From Eubacterium sp. CAG:252 (GTDB taxonomy: Bacteria; Bacillota; Clostridia; Lachnospirales; Lachnospiraceae): a stretch of 11,077 nt of DNA. The notes under the pieces were generated by a model that ran no database searches, was not told the DNA's origin, and saw only the letters and a list, made by a program, of their open reading frames with translations. Shown here in pieces: positions 1-5,956 of the stretch (its first letter is position 1; the number at the start of each line of letters is the position of its first letter). The translations under genes and the position numbers were made by a program. The stretch lies in the NCBI GenBank assembly GCA_000436535.1, contig FR886277.1:13988-25064 (forward strand). Reading direction: 5' to 3'.

Positions 1-552
1 AAATATATAACTAATGTATCATCTGATTTTGAAGTAGACGATGAGCTTGGTGAGACAAAGGCAAGAGATGGTGCCATAGCAACTATAGGTGGATTGATAA
101 CCGAAAAGACTATTAAGACAACAAAGAAAGGACAGCTGATGGCTTTTCTTACAGTAGAAGATGTTGTTGGAACAGTAGAGGTGGTGGTATTTCCTAACAG
201 CTTTACAGCAAACCGTGTTGTTATAGATCATGCTGAAAAGGTTTTTGTTACTGGAAAGGTACAGGCCAATGTTGATGAGAATGCCAAGCTTATATGTGAT
301 AAGGTTGTGGATTTTGCCAGTATTCCAAGAAAATTGTGGATAAGATTTGCCAGTCTGTCAGATTATGAGGATAAAAAGGATGAATTATATGGAATATTAT
401 ATAATTCTGATGGAAAGGATACAGTGGTGATATACTGTACTAAAGAAAACAAAAGACTTACACTTCCAGCAAGCCGCACTATAAGGGTGGATTCTGAACT
501 TATACAGAAGCTTCAGGCGATGTATGGTGAGAAGAATGTGACTACAACGTAA
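1..552 (+). CDS. dnaE: DNA polymerase III subunit alpha, C-terminal end (partial)
   Basis: The reading frame is open from the first base, so this is the 3' end (183 codons plus stop) of a gene that begins outside the window. The TTG at 94 is not a real start. Residues about 26-100 form the OB-fold nucleic-acid-binding module of bacterial DnaE: a segment around GGLITEKTIKTTKKGQ, then AFLTVEDVVGTVEVVVFP, then VFVTGKV. The last 80 or so residues match the tail domain that in other DnaE proteins contacts the tau subunit and clamp; this part varies widely. The polymerase and PHP domains are upstream and cannot be judged. DnaE is the replicative or lagging-strand polymerase catalytic subunit. It is followed 141 bp later by pfkA, a frequent order in clostridia. 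The family call is confident; the exact DnaE subtype is not. Confidence 0.9.
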   Translation, partial: KYITNVSSDFEVDDELGETKARDGAIATIGGLITEKTIKTTKKGQLMAFLTVEDVVGTVEVVVFPNSFTANRVVIDHAEKVFVTGKVQANVDENAKLICDKVVDFASIPRKLWIRFASLSDYEDKKDELYGILYNSDGKDTVVIYCTKENKRLTLPASRTIRVDSELIQKLQAMYGEKNVTTT

Positions 553-595
553 AATATGATAAATTTTTTGTAAAACAATATATTATTTTTCAATT

Positions 596-625
596 TTGTG
601 GTACTATTAATGACAGTGGTATTAA
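596..625 (+). promoter_or_regulatory. Candidate pfkA promoter (weak)
   Basis: TTGTGG at 596-601 and TATTAA at 620-625 are separated by 18 bp, the best sigma-A-like pair between dnaE and pfkA. The word GTGGTA occurs twice here (598-603 and 616-621), 18 bp apart. Both hexamers are imperfect, so this is tentative. No clear terminator separates dnaE from pfkA, so read-through from dnaE is also possible. Confidence 0.35.
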
Positions 626-630
626 AATAT

Positions 631-682
631 TAAAAGGACAATATATCTTTTACGGTAAAAGGTCATAGACTTTAGATGAAAG
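631..682 (+). promoter_or_regulatory. pfkA 5' leader with competing short hairpins
   Basis: TAAAAG (631-636), CTTTTA (647-652), TAAAAG (656-661) and CTTTA (670-674) are alternately complementary. CTTTTA can pair with either TAAAAG copy; the downstream choice gives a tight hairpin with loop CGG (653-655) that extends to 8 bp with one G-U pair. The CTTT at 670-673 can also pair with AAAG at 679-682, at the edge of the ribosome site AAAGGGGA (679-686). Mutually exclusive folds next to a ribosome site suggest translational control or attenuation. The stems are short and AT-rich, so chance is a real alternative. Confidence 0.35.
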
Positions 683-693
683 GGGAAATATAT

Positions 694-1668
694 ATGGCTA
701 AAGAAATTAAGACAATCGGTGTGTTAACAAGCGGTGGCGATGCCCCTGGTATGAATCCTGCGATAAGAGCTGTCGTAAGAACAGCTATCAATAAAGGACT
801 TAAGGTAAAAGGAATACAGAAGGGTTATAATGGTCTCATAAATGATGAGATTATAGATATGGATAAAAAGAGTGTATCAGATATCATACAGAGAGGTGGT
901 ACAGTTCTTTATACAGCCAGATGTCTGGAGTTCATGACAGAAGAAGGACAGAAGAAGGCAGCAGAGGTATGTAAAAAGCATGGTATTGATGGCATGGTAG
1001 TTATCGGTGGTGATGGTTCGTTCAGAGGTGCACAGAAGCTTGCAGATGCAGGTGTCAACACGATTGGACTTCCAGGAACTATTGACCTTGATATTGCATG
1101 TACAGATTATACTATCGGATTCGATACAGCAGTCAATACAGCTATGCAGGCTATAGACAAGATAAGAGATACTTCTACATCACATGAAAGATGCAGTATT
1201 ATCGAAGTTATGGGACGTAATGCAGGCTATATTGCACTTTGGTGTGGTATTGCGAATGGTGCAGAGGATATTCTTCTTCCAGAAAGATATGACGGAGATG
1301 AGCAGGCTATCATCAACCACATTATTGATGGAAGAAAGAAGGGCAAGAAGCATCATCTTATTATCAATGCAGAAGGTATCGGACATTCAACAGGAATGGC
1401 AAGAAGAATTGAAGCAGCCACAGGTATTGAAACAAGAGCAACTATTCTTGGTTATATGCAGAGAGGTGGTTCACCTACATGTAAGGACAGAATGTATGCA
1501 TCTATTATGGGTTCATATGCAGTTGACCTTTTAGTTGCAGGAAAGAGTAACAGACTTGTAGCTTATAAGAATGGTAAGTTCGTTGATTATGATATAGATG
1601 AAGCACTTGCCATGACAAAGGATATAAGCGAGTATGAGTTTAATATAAGCTCTCTGCTTTCTAACTAA
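694..1668 (+). CDS. pfkA: ATP-dependent 6-phosphofructokinase
   Basis: Phosphorylates fructose 6-phosphate to fructose 1,6-bisphosphate, the committed step of glycolysis, in the cytoplasm. At 324 residues it has the usual length of the short bacterial enzyme. Start: ATG 694 lies 7 nt after GGGGA; the ATG at 676 overlaps the ribosome site and is rejected. Visible motifs: nucleotide loop TSGGDAPGMN (12-21), effector-site RAVVR (25-29), GGDGS (105-109), catalytic loop PGTIDLD (127-133) with base D131, SHER (163-166), MGR (173-175), and QRGGSPT (256-262). Glycines at the positions equivalent to E. coli 104 and 124 (here 108 and 128) are those of ATP users rather than pyrophosphate users. Odd: the near-invariant TIDND is TIDLD, with leucine 132 in place of asparagine. 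The conserved arginines of the allosteric site appear present. Function is highly confident. Confidence 0.97.
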   Translation: MAKEIKTIGVLTSGGDAPGMNPAIRAVVRTAINKGLKVKGIQKGYNGLINDEIIDMDKKSVSDIIQRGGTVLYTARCLEFMTEEGQKKAAEVCKKHGIDGMVVIGGDGSFRGAQKLADAGVNTIGLPGTIDLDIACTDYTIGFDTAVNTAMQAIDKIRDTSTSHERCSIIEVMGRNAGYIALWCGIANGAEDILLPERYDGDEQAIINHIIDGRKKGKKHHLIINAEGIGHSTGMARRIEAATGIETRATILGYMQRGGSPTCKDRMYASIMGSYAVDLLVAGKSNRLVAYKNGKFVDYDIDEALAMTKDISEYEFNISSLLSN

Positions 1669-1796
1669 TCAGGGTTGAATTCGGTATATATGGTGCAGAT
1701 GATATTGCTGTATATATAGTACTTATACTTATTGTATGCAAATGCGACAGATTAGTTGTAAGATTATAAATAACTTAATATGTAAATAAAATATGT

Positions 1797-1837
1797 CAGG
1801 CGGGTATCTGTGTGATTGCAGATGCCTGCCTGTTTTT
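1797..1837 (+). terminator. Rho-independent terminator of pfkA
   Basis: A 14-bp stem (1797-1810 with 1819-1832, two G-U pairs, G+C-rich) and an 8-nt loop are followed directly by five T residues (1833-1837). It sits 128 bp after the pfkA stop. A textbook intrinsic terminator. Confidence 0.9.
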
Positions 1838-1901
1838 GATTCATATCAGGATATATATTGTAGTAATCAGGATACTTGTGTAACAGATAAATTTGCCGTT
1901 A

Positions 1902-1968
1902 TTAATATTAATGGGATTGATAATTATAATAACTATTACTTGCTGGATTGTTATTAGTTTAGTATTAT
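1902..1968 (+). promoter_or_regulatory. Candidate promoters for the RNA methyltransferase gene
   Basis: Two pairs with ideal 17-bp spacing are visible: TTAATA (1902-1907) with TATAAT (1925-1930), and TTGCTG (1940-1945) with TATTAT (1963-1968). Either would give a leader of roughly 110-150 nt. The region is AT-rich, so neither is certain. Confidence 0.5.
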
Positions 1969-2073
1969 GTAATATATTTATGAGATATTTTTAAGATTAT
2001 TATTTAAGAAAGGAAAATCCGGTATATGATTACTGGAATTGCCAGGCAATGGAGTAATTCGTAGTTATCAGTT

Positions 2074-2080
2074 AGGAGGA
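2074..2080 (+). promoter_or_regulatory. Ribosome binding site fixing a TTG start
   Basis: AGGAGGA ends 6 nt before TTG at 2087. It is by far the strongest ribosome site in the area and therefore favours TTG 2087 over ATG 2117 or ATG 2129, which have only a GGATGG-like sequence nearby. Confidence 0.8.
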
Positions 2081-2086
2081 TACATT

Positions 2087-3040
2087 TTGCCACTGATATC
2101 TGAATATAAATACTGGATGGTAGATAAAATGATTACAAGTACAAGCAGTTCGCAGGTCAAGCATATAGTGAATTTACAGAAGAAATCAAAGTCAAGAAAG
2201 GAAGAAAAGCAGTTTGTTGTTGAAGGAATAAAGATGGTATCGGAAGCACCAAAGGACAGACTTGTAAAGGTGTATATATCTGAAACATTTAAAGCTGACA
2301 ATGAAGAATTCCTTGAAAAAATGAATTATGAAGCTGTAGGAAAAGATGTGCTTGAGATTGTGTCAGATAACGTGTTTGTGCGTATGTCAGACACACAGAC
2401 ACCTCAGGGAATAATGGCTGTTGTTAAGATGTCAGAGATTACTATTGAAGATATGTTTGGAAGAGATATGCATATAAACAGCATGAATGGAAAGAACGAT
2501 GTCAATAACAATACTGATAGTAACAATGCTGCTAGCAAAGACGATAATAGTAAAAATGATAACAGCGGTAATTCCAGCAATACAATACAGCCACTTCTTC
2601 TTATACTTGAAAATCTTCAGGACCCCGGCAATCTTGGAACTATTGTAAGAATGGCTGAGGGGGCAGGTGTCACAGGCATTATTATGAGCAGTAACACAGT
2701 TGATATATACAATCCGAAGACGATACGTTCAACTATGGGGTCACTTTACAGAGTGCCTGTCATATATGTTGATGATATATGCAAGGCAGTAGATGAATGT
2801 AAGGAAAAAGGTGTTAAAGTATACGCTGCGCATCTTAAGGGAACGGATAATTACAATCAGAAGGACTATGCGCAGCCAACAGCATTTATGATTGGCAATG
2901 AGGGAAACGGACTTTCAGACAGACTTACACAGAAGGCAGATGAGCTTGTAAGAATTCCTATGCAGGGAAAAGTTGAGTCACTCAATGCAGCTATTGCATG
3001 TACAATTCTTACCTACGAAGCAGTAAGGCAGAGATTGTAA
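2087..3040 (+). CDS. TrmH/SpoU-family RNA 2'-O-methyltransferase
   Basis: A SAM-dependent methyltransferase predicted to modify ribose 2'-OH groups of rRNA or tRNA; the exact target cannot be read from sequence. Length is 317 residues from TTG 2087. An N-terminal substrate-binding domain contains VKHIVNLQKKSKSRKEEKQFVVEG, split here as VKHIVNLQKKSKSRK (residues about 24-38) and QFVVEGIKMV. The knotted SPOUT domain follows with its three motifs: ENLQDPGNLGTIVR (175-188), FMIGNEGNGLSD, and IPMQGKVESLNAA. Odd: residues about 131-166 are a low-complexity Asn/Asp/Ser/Lys stretch between the two domains, absent from typical relatives. Start: family members usually begin at MITSTS, which here is ATG 2129, but the strong AGGAGG favours TTG 2087, adding 14 residues. 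The gene stands alone, with its own candidate promoter and a terminator after it. Family call is confident; substrate unknown. Confidence 0.92.
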   Translation: MPLISEYKYWMVDKMITSTSSSQVKHIVNLQKKSKSRKEEKQFVVEGIKMVSEAPKDRLVKVYISETFKADNEEFLEKMNYEAVGKDVLEIVSDNVFVRMSDTQTPQGIMAVVKMSEITIEDMFGRDMHINSMNGKNDVNNNTDSNNAASKDDNSKNDNSGNSSNTIQPLLLILENLQDPGNLGTIVRMAEGAGVTGIIMSSNTVDIYNPKTIRSTMGSLYRVPVIYVDDICKAVDECKEKGVKVYAAHLKGTDNYNQKDYAQPTAFMIGNEGNGLSDRLTQKADELVRIPMQGKVESLNAAIACTILTYEAVRQRL

Positions 3041-3126
3041 GAACGTGTAGAAATGTGTCGGATGCCTCATAAAAAGGCTGCTATTTCATAAATATTTAAT
3101 AAATGTTAAATAGATAATATAAGCGT

Positions 3127-3160
3127 AAAGCCGCGGAAACACTGGTTTCTGCGGCTTTTT
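3127..3160 (+). terminator. Rho-independent terminator of the RNA methyltransferase gene
   Basis: A 14-bp stem (3127-3140 with 3145-3158, one G-U pair) with tetraloop ACTG and core GCCGC/GCGGC runs into TTTTT (3156-3160). It lies 86 bp after the gene's stop. Very convincing. Confidence 0.92.
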
Positions 3161-3164
3161 GTAA

Positions 3165-3182
3165 CAAATTTGACAAATTTGA
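3165..3182. repeat. Tandem CAAATTTGA boxes over the -35 element
   Basis: CAAATTTGA occurs twice back to back (3165-3173 and 3174-3182). Each copy contains the palindrome CAAATTTG, and the pair straddles the -35 hexamer of the hydrolase promoter. Placement fits an operator, but no regulator is known from the window. Confidence 0.6.
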
Positions 3183-3198
3183 TTAACTTTGCTATTAT
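3170..3198 (+). promoter_or_regulatory. Strong sigma-A promoter of the cell-wall hydrolase gene
   Basis: TTGACA (3170-3175, perfect) and TATTAT (3193-3198, one mismatch) are separated by exactly 17 bp. Transcription would start near 3205, leaving a leader of about 73 nt before ATG 3278. It follows the upstream terminator by 10 bp, so the hydrolase is an independent unit. Confidence 0.85.
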
Positions 3199-3204
3199 AC
3201 TTTC

Positions 3205-3237
3205 GTAACAAAATGTAACAATTCTGTAACATTTTGT
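3205..3237. repeat. Phased GTAACA repeats and inverted repeat at the transcript start
   Basis: GTAACA occurs at 3205, 3215 and 3226, 10-11 bp apart, about one helical turn; another copy is at 3161. Overlapping them is a perfect 9-bp inverted repeat, ACAAAATGT (3208-3216) and ACATTTTGT (3229-3237), with a 12-nt gap. It could be a protein-binding operator at the start point or a hairpin in the transcript leader. Confidence 0.55.
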
Positions 3238-3277
3238 AGGCGCATTTAACAACTTGTGCCGGAAAGGGAAAAACTTT

Positions 3278-4285
3278 ATGAAACTTAGAAGTAGCAAAGC
3301 TGCTTGTTGTCTGGGAGCGACAATGGTAGTTATGATGATGCCAGTTCTTCCAAAGGTAACAGACGCGAAACCTACCTATGAGCAACACGAAAGTACAATT
3401 ACTGATACCGAAATCAGAGTTGCATCATACGCAGCCAATGTTGAAGAAACAGTTGTAACAGGATACGAAGAAACAAAGGGCCAGATGCATGACAAAGCGC
3501 TTGCAATTACAGAGCCTTACTTAGATGTATATCAGAGTATGGGGGCTGAGTCAGAGGTTGTCGGACGACTTTACAAGAACACTGAGGTTGATGTGTTAGA
3601 GATAAGTGAAGGATGGACTAAGATAAGCTCTGGTAATTGTGAAGGTTATACTAAGACGGCAGCTCTCCTGTTTGGTCAGGAAGCAGATGCGATAGAGGTT
3701 TCTTTAGATGATGAGGATATCCTTACAGGATACACTATCGAAGAAGCAGAGGCGAAGGAAGCTGAAGAAGAAGCAGCAAGAATAGCCGAAGAAGAAAGAC
3801 TTGCAGCCGAAGCTGAGGCAGCCAGAGCGGCTGAAGAAGCAAGAGTACAGTCGATTATATCAAAAACTATATCTGGAACAGATATAACATATAATCCTAC
3901 AATGAGCGTGAGTGATGAAGAATTATATCTTCTTGCATGTGTCATTGACTGGGAGGCAGGCAGCGAACCTTATGAAGGTAAGCTTGCAGTTGCCAATGTG
4001 GTATTGAACAGAGTGAGAAGTTCAAAGTTCCCAAGTTCAATATCAGGTGTAATATATCAGAATTCCCAGTTCTCTGGAGTGTCAGATGGAGCAGGTGGTC
4101 CATCAGCCAAGTTCCAGAGCAGAATGAACAGAGGATTAAGCACACAGACATGTATGGATGCCGCTGTTGAAGCATTATCAGGACATAATAATATCGGTGG
4201 ATACACATCATTCAGAATGATATCAGTAGCCAATATGTCAGCTATGTCTGATTATGTTATTATTGGAAATCATGTATTTCACTAA
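3278..4285 (+). CDS. Secreted SH3-domain cell-wall hydrolase (SleB/CwlJ type)
   Basis: Predicted to act outside the cell on peptidoglycan. Length is 335 residues from ATG 3278, 9 nt after AAAGGG. A signal peptide is visible: basic KLRSSK, then a hydrophobic run to about residue 25, with likely cleavage after TDA (30). Residues about 74-133 resemble a bacterial SH3 domain, which usually binds wall peptides. Residues about 153-195 are a Glu/Ala-rich likely coiled-coil spacer. Residues about 213-335 are the Hydrolase_2 (SleB/CwlJ) domain, with DWEAGSEPYEGKLAVANVVL; glutamate 226 corresponds to the catalytic acid of SleB. SleB relatives cut spore cortex, but many non-sporulating clostridia carry such enzymes, so a vegetative wall role is equally likely. 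The strong repeat-rich promoter implies independent regulated expression. Domain assignment is confident; the biological role is inferred. Confidence 0.9.
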   Translation: MKLRSSKAACCLGATMVVMMMPVLPKVTDAKPTYEQHESTITDTEIRVASYAANVEETVVTGYEETKGQMHDKALAITEPYLDVYQSMGAESEVVGRLYKNTEVDVLEISEGWTKISSGNCEGYTKTAALLFGQEADAIEVSLDDEDILTGYTIEEAEAKEAEEEAARIAEEERLAAEAEAARAAEEARVQSIISKTISGTDITYNPTMSVSDEELYLLACVIDWEAGSEPYEGKLAVANVVLNRVRSSKFPSSISGVIYQNSQFSGVSDGAGGPSAKFQSRMNRGLSTQTCMDAAVEALSGHNNIGGYTSFRMISVANMSAMSDYVIIGNHVFH

Positions 4286-4366
4286 AACATAAGCCGTGAA
4301 AGGTGTGAGGATACATTTAATGATGTTTAATTGGGTTACTTACATTTTAACGGAACAAGACTTAAT

Positions 4367-4433
4367 AAAATATAAGAACTGTATGGACTGTCAGGCATAG
4401 TGCTATGGCGGTTCGTATGGTTTTATATTTTTT
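4367..4433 (+). terminator. Probable terminator of the hydrolase gene
   Basis: Outer stem of 11 bp (4367-4377 with 4421-4431, one G-U pair), an alternative inner stem GAACTG/CGGTTC (4376-4381 with 4409-4414) and an apical CATA/TATG hairpin, followed by a run of T (4428-4433). The outer stem is AT-rich and the loop is long, so it is weaker than the other terminators here, but position and T-run fit. Confidence 0.55.
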
Positions 4434-4703
4434 ATGGTTTTATATTGTTTATGATTTTGTAATCTTTTTTATATGCTATAAATGAGCAAACACAGAAAAA
4501 TGCACAAAAATAATTTGCTTTTGTTTGTACCTCAGATACATTTCTATAGATTATTAAAAATCTGTCTTTAATCTTTTTAAATAATTCGCTAATTATCTCT
4601 TTTGATTTTTTTTGAGGTTCCCTGTTTTGATGTAAGAGCTTGATTTTTTTTACTGGTGCCTAGGTCAAAAGCCAACAACTATCATCCCACTTTTTGCTGG
4701 TAC

Positions 4704-4737
4704 TTGTATTTATAAAATAAATGCGATAAAATATAAT
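4704..4737 (+). promoter_or_regulatory. Candidate argF promoter with inverted repeat in the spacer
   Basis: TTGTAT (4704-4709) and TAAAAT (4727-4732) are 17 bp apart; a perfect TATAAT follows at 4732-4737 but lacks a good -35. Between the hexamers lies ATTTAT-AAA-ATAAAT (4708-4722), an inverted repeat. Arginine repressor boxes are AT-rich palindromes placed over such promoters, so ArgR control is plausible, but the match to a known ARG box is poor. The ribosome site GGAGG (4799-4803) is 6 nt before the argF start. Confidence 0.5.
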
Positions 4738-4809
4738 CTATGTTTTACGCAGGATTGAAGGAAATACGAAATCCCTCAACATTAGGCGCGTATTGATTGG
4801 AGGATTATT

Positions 4810-5802
4810 ATGAACCTTAAAGGAAGAGATTTTTTAACATTAAAGGACTATACACCAGAAGAGATAGAGTATCTTATAGAGCTTGCAGCAAAGCTTAAGA
4901 AGATGAAGAAGGATGGTGTTGTTGAACAGCCACTTCGTGGAAAGAATGTAGCACTTATATTTGAAAAGACAAGTACACGTACAAGATGTTCATTTGAGGT
5001 AGCTGCACATGACCTTGGTATGGGCGTTACATATCTTGACCCTAAGGGTTCACAGATAGGCAAGAAGGAAAGCATAGCAGATACAGCAAGAGTTCTCTGT
5101 ACTATGTTTGAAGGAATTGAATACAGAGGCTTCGGACAGGAAATAGTAGAAGACCTTGCAAAGTATTCATCAGTTCCTGTATGGAATGGTCTTACTAATG
5201 AGTATCATCCAACACAGATGCTTGCTGATATGCTTACAATAAAGGAAAAGCTTGGCAGATTAAAAGGTGTTAAGTTCGTTTATATGGGTGATGCAAGATA
5301 CAATATGGGTAATTCACTTATGATAGTATGCTCTAAGCTTGGATTACATTTCACAGCATGCACAGCAAAGGAATATTTCCCTAACGAAGAGTTAGTGAAC
5401 CAGTGCAGGGAATGGGCTAAGGAAAGCGGCGGTTCTGTAACACTCACAGAAAATGTAGAAGAGGGAACAAAGGGCGCAGAAGTACTCTATACAGATGTAT
5501 GGGTATCTATGGGCGAGCCAGATGAAGTATGGAATGAGAGAATTAAGGCTTTACTTCCATATCAGATTAATAAAAAGGTTATGGATAATGCAGACAAGAA
5601 TGCTATATTTATGCACTGTCTTCCAGCCTTCCACGACCTTAAGACAACTATCGGCAAGGAGATACACGACAAGTTCGGACTTGATGAGATGGAAGTTACA
5701 GATGAAGTATTTGAGTCAGAGCAGTCAGTTGTATTTGATGAGGCAGAAAACCGTATGCACACAATAAAGGCAGTTATGGCAGCTACACTTGGTGCATACT
5801 AA
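4810..5802 (+). CDS. argF: Ornithine carbamoyltransferase
   Basis: Joins carbamoyl phosphate and ornithine to make citrulline, a cytoplasmic step of arginine synthesis. Length is 330 residues, normal for the family. Motifs: carbamoyl-phosphate loop STRTR (55-59), HPTQ (133-136), the ornithine loop region DVWVSMGE (229-236) and HCLP with the catalytic cysteine (269-272). ATG 4810 has GGAGG 6 nt upstream. The sequence resembles the long ArgF/ArcB group (EGIEYRGFGQ, VPVWNGLTNEYHPTQ), so catabolic ArcB cannot be excluded by sequence alone; no arginine deiminase or carbamate kinase gene lies nearby, which favours the biosynthetic role. It is isolated from other arginine genes here, with its own promoter region. 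The enzyme call is highly confident; anabolic direction is inference. Confidence 0.97.
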   Translation: MNLKGRDFLTLKDYTPEEIEYLIELAAKLKKMKKDGVVEQPLRGKNVALIFEKTSTRTRCSFEVAAHDLGMGVTYLDPKGSQIGKKESIADTARVLCTMFEGIEYRGFGQEIVEDLAKYSSVPVWNGLTNEYHPTQMLADMLTIKEKLGRLKGVKFVYMGDARYNMGNSLMIVCSKLGLHFTACTAKEYFPNEELVNQCREWAKESGGSVTLTENVEEGTKGAEVLYTDVWVSMGEPDEVWNERIKALLPYQINKKVMDNADKNAIFMHCLPAFHDLKTTIGKEIHDKFGLDEMEVTDEVFESEQSVVFDEAENRMHTIKAVMAATLGAY

Positions 5803-5826
5803 TTATATAATGCAAGTATATAAGCG

Positions 5827-5894
5827 TTATGGCAGCAATGTGTACTAATAATATACAAAATATCGGTGGCAGAAATCGGTTTGTGTTGCCATAA
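5827..5894. repeat. Inverted repeat downstream of argF
   Basis: TTATGGCA (5827-5834) and TGCCATAA (5887-5894) are perfect complements 52 nt apart. Outside them, AAGC (5822-5825) and GCTT (5898-5901) can also pair across a small internal loop. No T-run follows, so it is not a clean terminator. It may fold the argF 3' end or the leader of the next gene, or be chance. Confidence 0.35.
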
Positions 5895-5956
5895 TATGCT
5901 TTATGGATACATTTTGGTACTTACATCAATCGTATGGAATACAGAGAGGAATTGAT

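Larger units (their letters stand above)
1669..2086. other. Non-coding spacer between pfkA and the RNA methyltransferase
   Basis: About 420 bp without a convincing protein gene. It holds the pfkA terminator (1797-1837), two candidate promoters (1902-1968), a GTAACAGAT word at 1880-1888 that recurs upstream of lysS, and a 12-codon open frame (2026-2064) just ahead of the methyltransferase ribosome site. The 128 bp between the pfkA stop and the terminator hold nothing I recognise. Confidence 0.75.
4286..4809. other. Long non-coding region between the hydrolase gene and argF
   Basis: 524 bp with no credible protein gene on either strand. It holds a terminator-like structure (4367-4433), then very AT-rich DNA with short repeats: TATGGTTTTATATT at 4416-4429 and 4433-4446; TTGAT followed by seven more T at 4602-4613 and 4640-4651; and a 12-of-15 match between 4647-4661 and 4691-4705. 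The last 110 bp hold the argF promoter candidates and leader. It lacks the conserved T-box sequence and I recognise no riboswitch. A small RNA could be hidden here but cannot be shown. Confidence 0.7.

Noticed and set aside
94..552. Separate small gene starting at TTG 94
   Set aside because: The frame is open from base 1 and the protein upstream of 94 continues the DnaE OB fold, so this is a gene fragment cut by the window edge.
676..696. Upstream ATG 676 as pfkA start
   Set aside because: It overlaps the ribosome site; ATG 694 has correct spacing and gives the standard N-terminus and length.
1184..1534. Alternative-frame protein inside pfkA
   Set aside because: Lies wholly within a strongly conserved enzyme gene, has no ribosome site and resembles no protein I know.
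3254..3277. TTG 3254 as hydrolase start
   Set aside because: No ribosome site precedes it, and ATG 3278 has AAAGGG at proper spacing and begins a normal signal peptide.
3086..3388. Minus-strand open frame across the terminator and hydrolase promoter
   Set aside because: It spans a textbook terminator and promoter for the + strand, has no ribosome site, and its protein is low-complexity and not recognisable.
3676..3945. Ser/Ala-rich minus-strand frame
   Set aside because: It is the reverse complement of the Glu/Ala-rich coiled-coil segment of the hydrolase, which naturally lacks stops.
4434..4809. T-box or riboswitch ahead of argF
   Set aside because: No conserved T-box sequence, antiterminator pair or known aptamer core could be found by eye.
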